In this document: piece after piece, positions 58,140 to 64,000 of the stretch
Position numbering within the stretch: position 1 is the stretch's first letter
Layout: each line of letters begins with the position of its first letter
From: JAIROC01 sp031553535
GTDB lineage: Bacteria; Bacteroidota; Bacteroidia; Bacteroidales; WCHB1-69
Direction of reading: 5' to 3'
Assembly: GCA_031553535.1 (NCBI GenBank)
Contig: JAVBLM010000035.1
Coordinates: 1 to 64,000 of the forward strand
Length of the DNA: 64,000 nt
The notes under the pieces: generated by a model
Database searches by the model: none
Seen by the model: the letters and a program-made list of their open reading frames with translations, nothing else
Told to the model about the DNA's origin: nothing
Program-made: the position numbers and the translations under genes

Positions 58140-61100
58140 TTATTGCTTAGCAACTTTGAATGTACGGTTACCTACTTTAAGTATATAGATTCCTGTTGCG
58201 AGATTAGATAAATCAATACGTGTTACTTTATCCGTAATGGCTTGTTGCTTTATCAACCCGCCCATTATGTTGTAAACATGGATAGAAGGATTATCGGTTG
58301 GAATATCCAAAACCCGTACATCCACATAATCGGTGGCCGGATTGGGATAAACCAGGATGTTGTTTTCTGCAGCATAATCTTCTATGTTGACAAAATCGGA
58401 TGTGATTGTCAGTGTCCTTGTTGCTACATCGCATTGTCCGGTTACGGTTACCTTTAATACGGCAGTAGCCTTGGAATCAACATTCAAGGTAATGCTTGAA
58501 CCGCTGCCTGAAATCCTCCAGCTTGCACCTGTAATACTCCACGCGTAAACTGCTCCGGGAACATTTTCTACCGAGTAGGTATAGGTGCTGCTGCTTGTTA
58601 TGGCCGCAGGTCCTGTTATAGCACTTATACTGCTTTCCATAAGCGGATCGGCCGTAATAATCACCCTGCGGGCAAGTTCTTCACATGGTGCACCCGGTGC
58701 ATATTCGTATGCAACATTGTTTCCGTTATACCTTATATCGTTAAATATATATACACCGCATGAAACAACGGTTGTATCGTTAGCCGAATCCGGAGCTTCA
58801 TAAATAGTAATCGCATCATTACTTGAGTTAAAAGCCAGAACCGTATCCGTTATATTTGCGGGAAGGGTAAATGCAAGTATATCCTCTCCTTTAAATACAT
58901 AATCATAGTTATTGCTGACTACTACCCTGCAAGGCCTGGGGTCAACAAAGAACGTATCCGGTGTTGCGTCATGTGTCATAGGTGTCAGGAGGATGGGTTG
59001 CGGGGTAGTAATCGCTCCCAGCATATTGATAAATGATGGATTGCCTGAGGTTTCACCCAGAGCAATATCATTGCCTGCAAAATTTATATTTCCCCTAAGT
59101 GCCGTGGTTGCTCCCCAGACGGAGAAGATTCCGCTTCCCGCTTTAGCTGCCCGGTTATTCTTTATCGATCCGTTAGTCATCATAAACTCACCGCTATAAT
59201 TATTCACAGCTCCTCCGCAGCCTCCGGCAACATTGTTTTCTATTCTTCCTCCATACATTATAAAATCGGCATACTCACTATGCGCCGCAGCTCCATCTTC
59301 CCGGGAAATATTATTATTTATCATACCGTCATACAGGGTAAAGGCAGCATAAAAATTATAGATTCCTGCCCCGTACTCTGACTTATTTCCGGAAATACTT
59401 CCGCCACTCATCGTGCATGTTGTATTAGAGTTATAAATTCCTCCGCCACCACTTTGGGCATCGTTACTGTCAATGTTTCCGGCGTTCATACTAATATCAG
59501 CATTATTATATATTCCTCCGCCGTATTGTGCGTGGTTATGGCTGATTTCCCCGCCATTCATGGTTATAGAGCCATTATTATAGATGCCTGCGCCAGAACT
59601 TGCCTGGTTACGGCTGATTTTTCCGCCATACATAATCATTTTCACATTATTCCATATACATCCTCCCCTAAAACCCCAGGAAAGGTCAAAAACATTATTC
59701 TGTAAGGTAATCCCATCATATAAAACAAGTGTTCCTTCATTAAATATCAGACAATCTCCGGAAAAAACTCCCGGGTTAGTAACGGTATCGTATCCCCCGT
59801 CAAAAATAAGTTGCCCTGTTGTTGTATTGTCCCCTAAAGTAAGATATTCATATATCTCTATCATAATCTCTGTAACATTATTTATATCCCGCAAAACCGT
59901 ATAGGTATTACTGCCATAGGGTAGAATTGTTATATCGGAATAAATCTCCAACGCATAACCAAGCAACAAATCACTCATTACATAAATAACCCCCACCGTA
60001 TCCAATGAATTAAGCATACCTACCGCCTGTTCCAGGGTTGCCAAAGGGGAGCTAACCGTACCGGCATTGGCATCATCACCCGTATTGCTTACATACAATG
60101 CCATCGGGGAATCAAACGCCAGCCGTCCCAGGTTATCGATACTCCAATGCGGCCTGGCCAACTGGAACGAATTGCGGATATTTGTCGCCAGATTGCCGTC
60201 CAGTACCTGTTTCCCCCTATAATAATTCTCCAGGCCTAATCCCTTGACAGCGGTATTTATATACGTACTTCCTATGGTAACTATTGCATCCTGAATCAAC
60301 AGGATACTGTTATGGGCGTCTATAGTACCCCCATTCAATAAAAATTCTCCTCCTACATGAACTACCTGGACACTGTCATTGCCTGTAATACTTCCGTTGT
60401 TTACGATTAATGTGGCATCATTTCCTATTGCCCCGCCAATGGCTGCCTTATTCCCGTTCATTCTTCCTCCATTCATCGTAAATATAGCATCATCTGTATT
60501 CAACAATCCGCCGCCGGCATTAATTGCAACGTTACTGTCAATGTTTCCCCCGGATAGGGTGAAGGACGCTTGCTGCGTATTATAAACCCCTGCACCCACT
60601 TCCTGTGCGGTATTGTGTTTAATACTCCCATTACTCATGATAACCTTGGCATTTTCATTATAGATTCCCCCGCCTTGCTCTGCCCCGTTTGTGGAAATAC
60701 TTCCGCCACTCATCGTGCATGTTGCATTATTGTTATAAATCCCTCCGCCGTATTGGGAGTAGTTACTGTCAATACTTCCGGCATTTATACTGAAAACAGC
60801 AGCTTCGCCATTATAAATTCCTCCACCATTATCAGTTGCTTTATTATGGCTTATTTTTCCTCCGTTCATAACTACTGTTCCTGCTTTATTATATATACCT
60901 CCGGCACTCTGTGCAATATTACCGGCAATCGCTCCTCCCTGCATATTGAGGATACCTCCGCTCAAATAGATTCCGGCTCCCGACCAGTTACCTGTGGTAT
61001 TATTATTGCGCAGCAGTATGTTATCATACAGATAAACAATTCCGCCGTATATATTTATAATACTTTCCCTTGCAATAAACGGGGTTGGGCTTGTGGAGTC

Positions 61101-63011
61101 ATAGCCGCCGTCCCATACCAATCCTCCAGGGGCCTGGCTTTCTCCTAAAGAAAGCGTGCCATAAACTTGTATCATGGAACTCTTGCAGGTAGTTGTGTCG
61201 CGGGAAACCGTATAGGCATTGGCATCATAACTCCGGATGGCAATATTAGTATATATCGAAAGCCCGCTTGAACTTGTTATTTGCAAATCACTCATTACAT
61301 AAATAGCCCCCACCGTATCCAATGAATTAAGCATATCTACCGCCTGTTCCAGGGTTGCAAAAGGCTCGCTAACTGTTCCGGCATCCGCATCATTCCCCGT
61401 ATTGCTTACATATACCTCGAGGGGAGTTCCCGTAAATTCCAATTTTCCCTGGGCGTCAATATTCCAGTTGGATTTTGCCAACCGGAACGAATTGATTACG
61501 GCGGTATTCAGATTGCCGGATAACACCTGCATTCCTCCCCGGTAGTAAGCAAGATTCAACCGTTTTGTTTGTGTATCGGTATAGGCGGTTCCCAATGTAA
61601 TCATTCCATCACCCAGATACATATCATGAATCATTCCCCCGTTTAAAACCAGGCCGGTTTCCGAATATAGATCATTTCCGTCATCTTGTGCATTGTTCCC
61701 GCTAAGGGTACCGTTATACATCACAAAAGTTCCGTCGTTGTATATTCCACCGCCATCATCGTCGGTACTGTTATTAATAATGTTTCCCCCATACATATAC
61801 ATAGACGCCCCATAATCATTGTAAACGGCCCCTGCATCATATTGATTATGATTGTTTTGCAGTGTGGCGCCCCCGTACATAATGAAAGAGCCTTCATTGT
61901 AAATAATCTCTCCATACGCGGTAAAAGGAAGCTGGCTTCCCCCGTCCAATGTCAATGCATTAGCAGGGGCAGCGGGGTCTCCTATAACCAGTATCCCTCC
62001 CTGACTAATATCAATCATTTCGTACTGGCATGTTGCCGTATTCCGGGAAATAACCACAGAAGAAGCCGTATGGTTTTTCAAAGAAACATAATAATCTATA
62101 TCCAAAGTTTGATCCAACTCGATATCACTCATTAAATATACCGTTCCCATGGAAGGCGCCTGGTTAAGCAAATCCATGGCTTTGGTTAACGATGCTAACG
62201 GAGTGGATGGAGCCTGGCCATTGTTTGTATCACTGCCGGTGGTTGCATCTACATAAAATGTTTTTTTAGGAGTGATGGATTTGGATACATTCAGCGTGAA
62301 TGCTCCTGTTCTATAATTGCCGTATGAAGTAGCTATAATGTAATAAGTCCCGGTCTGCGGGATGATCCGGTCTATCAGAGACCCATTGTTAATACCTCCG
62401 TCATCATCATATGCCAGGATATTATAGTTAGCATCCAGTAAATATAAATAGGTGTCAAAATTACCGTATAACATGATATCAAGATAATCCCCCTGGTTAA
62501 GGAAAAGGGAATACCCTACTGCATAATGGCCGATGCTCCCCCCGGGTTGTAATGTGGTTATCACCTGTGAAGAAGCCGTTAACGTATCGTTAGCCGTATA
62601 AGGAAGCAACGTAATGGGAATGTAGGTGAAACTGCTGTTTTCTTTCCTGGTTTTTCCCTGTTGCCCGGACAGGCTACTCAAATCCAATTGTAAAGGTTGT
62701 TTTTTCTCTTCCTTCCTTAACGGGGATTGATTGTTCTTTCCCACAGAAGAAACCGTTTCCCTTGTCTCAGCGGCAGGCTGTTTCCGCGTTACCGATTCCC
62801 AGTAAGAAACCGTTCCCTGCTTTTGGGCATCAAAGGCCTTATCCGGTTGTTTGATTCCCTGCTGTTGGGAGTTCATCTTATTGGGAGTAGCCGCTTCCCT
62901 GCCGGGATAGGCCGGGGTTTGTTTCTCCCTTACAGGAAGCTGCACTTGTGCACTTACTGTTGTTATTGCCATGATGGCAACAATGGTAAAAATAGTTTTA
63001 AAAGTATTCAT
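58140..63011 (-). CDS. giant polymorphic-membrane-protein-like T9SS adhesin
   Basis: A 1623-residue secreted protein. Signal peptide (to about 22); Gln/Lys-rich linker (23-130); pre-peptidase C-terminal-like domain (about 140-245, HYAVGYSLFLNQGDYLDIML, FDTYLYLLDANYNILAYDDD). Three beta-helix modules follow, starting near residues 251, 540 and 970, each with a start such as LYVSNTGDDANAGTVSSPLA. Within them GGGIYNN and xMNGGxIxxNxA repeats resemble chlamydial Pmp GGA(I/L/V)/FxxN motifs. A PKD/Ig-like region (about 1480-1545) and a T9SS type A domain (VYPNPATDYVDVRVL...ATGIYILKVGNRTF) end it. Probably a surface adhesin. The modules are recent duplicates (repeated NSFRLAKSNWNID-type and LEQAVDMLNSLDTVG segments). 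Confidence 0.85.
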   Translation of the reverse strand: MNTFKTIFTIVAIMAITTVSAQVQLPVREKQTPAYPGREAATPNKMNSQQQGIKQPDKAFDAQKQGTVSYWESVTRKQPAAETRETVSSVGKNNQSPLRKEEKKQPLQLDLSSLSGQQGKTRKENSSFTYIPITLLPYTANDTLTASSQVITTLQPGGSIGHYAVGYSLFLNQGDYLDIMLYGNFDTYLYLLDANYNILAYDDDGGINNGSLIDRIIPQTGTYYIIATSYGNYRTGAFTLNVSKSITPKKTFYVDATTGSDTNNGQAPSTPLASLTKAMDLLNQAPSMGTVYLMSDIELDQTLDIDYYVSLKNHTASSVVISRNTATCQYEMIDISQGGILVIGDPAAPANALTLDGGSQLPFTAYGEIIYNEGSFIMYGGATLQNNHNQYDAGAVYNDYGASMYMYGGNIINNSTDDDGGGIYNDGTFVMYNGTLSGNNAQDDGNDLYSETGLVLNGGMIHDMYLGDGMITLGTAYTDTQTKRLNLAYYRGGMQVLSGNLNTAVINSFRLAKSNWNIDAQGKLEFTGTPLEVYVSNTGNDADAGTVSEPFATLEQAVDMLNSLDTVGAIYVMSDLQITSSSGLSIYTNIAIRSYDANAYTVSRDTTTCKSSMIQVYGTLSLGESQAPGGLVWDGGYDSTSPTPFIARESIINIYGGIVYLYDNILLRNNNTTGNWSGAGIYLSGGILNMQGGAIAGNIAQSAGGIYNKAGTVVMNGGKISHNKATDNGGGIYNGEAAVFSINAGSIDSNYSQYGGGIYNNNATCTMSGGSISTNGAEQGGGIYNENAKVIMSNGSIKHNTAQEVGAGVYNTQQASFTLSGGNIDSNVAINAGGGLLNTDDAIFTMNGGRMNGNKAAIGGAIGNDATLIVNNGSITGNDSVQVVHVGGEFLLNGGTIDAHNSILLIQDAIVTIGSTYINTAVKGLGLENYYRGKQVLDGNLATNIRNSFQLARPHWSIDNLGRLAFDSPMALYVSNTGDDANAGTVSSPLATLEQAVGMLNSLDTVGVIYVMSDLLLGYALEIYSDITILPYGSNTYTVLRDINNVTEIMIEIYEYLTLGDNTTTGQLIFDGGYDTVTNPGVFSGDCLIFNEGTLVLYDGITLQNNVFDLSWGFRGGCIWNNVKMIMYGGKISRNQASSGAGIYNNGSITMNGGEISHNHAQYGGGIYNNADISMNAGNIDSNDAQSGGGGIYNSNTTCTMSGGSISGNKSEYGAGIYNFYAAFTLYDGMINNNISREDGAAAHSEYADFIMYGGRIENNVAGGCGGAVNNYSGEFMMTNGSIKNNRAAKAGSGIFSVWGATTALRGNINFAGNDIALGETSGNPSFINMLGAITTPQPILLTPMTHDATPDTFFVDPRPCRVVVSNNYDYVFKGEDILAFTLPANITDTVLAFNSSNDAITIYEAPDSANDTTVVSCGVYIFNDIRYNGNNVAYEYAPGAPCEELARRVIITADPLMESSISAITGPAAITSSSTYTYSVENVPGAVYAWSITGASWRISGSGSSITLNVDSKATAVLKVTVTGQCDVATRTLTITSDFVNIEDYAAENNILVYPNPATDYVDVRVLDIPTDNPSIHVYNIMGGLIKQQAITDKVTRIDLSNLATGIYILKVGNRTFKVAKQ

Positions 63012-63084
63012 ACGGAATTTGTTTGATTTGTTAATTACCTTTATTCTTTATTCCTTTTTGGGCATACCGCCTTCATTAGGAATG

Positions 63085-63092
63085 CAAAGATA
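63085..63092 (-). promoter_or_regulatory. promoter -7 box of the giant adhesin gene
   Basis: TATCTTTG on the minus strand, followed by a leader of about 70 nt. A run of eleven G lies 70-80 bp further upstream. Confidence 0.6.
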
Positions 63093-63149
63093 GACATAAA
63101 TTTAATATATTAATACAAGCTGGAGGTAAAATAATTAGTGGGACGGGTG

Positions 63150-63190
63150 GACGGAAGAACAAGGGGGGGGGGGTGGACGAGTGTACAAGG
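63150..63190. repeat. G11 homopolymer within an imperfect ~22-bp repeat
   Basis: Eleven consecutive G at 63163-63173, flanked by two imperfect copies of GGGTGGACGnn...ACAAGG. It lies upstream of the giant adhesin promoter. Such tracts slip during replication and also during sequencing. Confidence 0.7.
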
Positions 63191-63330
63191 GGATAGATGG
63201 ATGAGTAAGAATGAAGTATACAATAAAACCAACCCATGATATGGAATATGCAGAAGGGAATCCCTGAGCCCGTATTCGGGCAAGTCCCTTGTTTATTGCT
63301 TTTGTGCAGGGGATGCTGGAACTGGTTACC

Positions 63331-63860
63331 CATAACAGAGATCATACCTCGCTCTTAAGTAACCTATTGCGGTCATGCTGAACTTGTTTCAGCATCCCCT
63401 TTTTTAAGGATATTATCTCGACTAAAAGTCTTTCTACACTCACCTGCTTGGTCTTCGGTTGATTGGTTATGCCGCACCCTTCGGATTTCGTTTTCCTCAA
63501 TAACCGGAAGTGCATCATTGCAAGTTTTTTGTGGGCTTGACCTGCACCCTCTTCGTTTATTGCTTTTGTGCAGGGGGGTGCAGGAACAGGTTACCCATAA
63601 CAGAGATCATACCTCGCTCTTAAGTAACCTATTACCGTCATGCTGAACTTGATTCAGCATCCCTTTTTTTAAGGATATTATCTCGACTAAGAGTCTTTCT
63701 ACGCTCACCTGCTTGGTCTTCGGTTGATTGGTTATGCCGCACCCTTCGGGTTTCGTTTCCTACAATAACCGGAAGTGCATCATTGCAAGTTTTTTGTGGG
63801 CTTGACCTGCACCCCCTTTGTTTATTGCTTTTGTGCAGGGGATGCTGAATCAAGTTCAGC
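63331..63860. repeat. 265-bp tandem duplication of dispersed-repeat sequence (copy G)
   Basis: CATAACAGAGATCATACCTC starts at 63331 and again at 63596 (period 265). The units match over most of their length, including GTCATGCTGAACTTG, a GGTCTTCGGTTGATTGGTTA segment and TGCATCATTGCAAGTTTTT. A partial third unit precedes the first at about 63240-63320. Confidence 0.8.
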
Positions 63861-63910
63861 ATGACGGTGACGGGTTTGTTCAGAGCGAGGAACGAAACCC
63901 GAAGGGTGCG

Positions 63911-64000
63911 GCCTTCCCGGGCTTCCGGATTCATTGCCTGAGAAGTGGTTCAGCCTTCCCGGGCTTCCGGATTGGTTGCCTGAGATGTGGCTCAACCCTC
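63911..64000. repeat. 42-bp tandem array 5 (runs off the window)
   Basis: GCCTTCCCGGGCTTCCGGAT starts at 63911 and 63953, exactly 42 bp apart. A third, diverged unit begins at about 63995. Each unit carries a TGCCTGAGA.GTGG segment with short inverted ends. It shares GGATTCAT and CTGAGA.GTGG pieces with array 2 and its flank. Confidence 0.75.

Larger units (their letters stand above)
63012..64000. other. repeat field at the right end of the window
   Basis: I see no gene in this kilobase. It carries the adhesin promoter, the G11 tract, a 265-bp tandem duplication (63331-63860) built from the GTCATGCTGAACTTG-type dispersed repeat, and a 42-bp array (63911 to beyond the edge). Short frames across the repeats are not credible genes. 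Confidence 0.7.

Noticed and set aside
63638..63934. 98-residue minus-strand ORF at the right end
   Set aside because: Made of dispersed-repeat sequence; a similar peptide appears wherever the repeat occurs.

Overview
The window looks like chromosomal DNA from an anaerobic Bacteroidota, most likely order Bacteroidales. The evidence is the promoter type (a TAnnTTTG -7 box, most often TATCTTTG, sometimes with an upstream TTTG), the frequent lack of Shine-Dalgarno sites, at least four secreted proteins with C-terminal type IX secretion (T9SS) sorting domains, an ECF sigma/FecR pair, an exbB-orf-exbD-exbD cluster, DUF5683/DUF6261 proteins, and hcp with an Fnr-like regulator. Base composition is AT-rich. 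I cannot assign a genus.

Layout. 1-4.5 kb: end of a DUF6261 gene, a repeat-rich gap, an RsuA/RluB-type pseudouridine synthase with a long Arg/Ser/Asp-rich N-terminus, dapF, and a double-CDGSH iron-sulfur protein. 4.6-9.4 kb: housekeeping run parA-parB-DUF5683-dapB-lepB. 9.4-14.6 kb: a small secreted protein, tatD, ansA, tRNA-Ser(GGA) and the ExbB/ExbD energy-transduction operon. 14.6-16 kb: a non-coding region with an inverted-repeat element and a strict 42-bp tandem array. 16-22.5 kb: a giant alpha-2-macroglobulin without the thioester motif, then an acetate/succinate-type transporter. 23-32.3 kb: an outer-membrane-like protein, a PhoR/PhoB-like two-component pair, a TetR regulator with a palindromic operator, DUF1573, a DUF2089-Yip1-hydrolase operon, a second hairpin array, a DsbA-like protein, an NmrA-type reductase and an EXPERA membrane protein. 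32.3-37.1 kb: a beta-helix lipoprotein and a nitrosative-stress module in which an HcpR-like regulator diverges from a ferredoxin-hcp operon across a perfect palindrome. 37.3-45.3 kb: small envelope proteins, ECF sigma-FecR-STN/beta-barrel, another 42-bp array, and a T9SS cargo with 324-bp internal duplications. 45.4-49.7 kb: HdeD-like protein with a small coupled ORF, a regulator, PatB/MalY aminotransferase, DUF488. 50-57.2 kb: a T9SS-tagged small protein coupled to a Cthe_2159-like protein, a secreted peptidylarginine/agmatine-deiminase-family T9SS cargo, and a LytS/LytTR two-component system. 57.4-64 kb: a small helical protein, a 1623-residue polymorphic-membrane-protein-like T9SS adhesin, and a repeat field.

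The most unusual theme is between the genes. Several tandem arrays have units of 42 or 43 bp even though their sequences differ, and in three arrays (including one with a 23-bp unit) each unit carries a small hairpin. Two related families of short inverted-repeat elements without a transposase sit at or inside gene 3' ends. In two cases the element's terminal repeat supplies the last codons of a protein. The best protein leads are the T9SS deiminase, the tag/partner pair at 50.2-52.8 kb, and the STN/beta-barrel protein encoded next to an ECF sigma/FecR pair.
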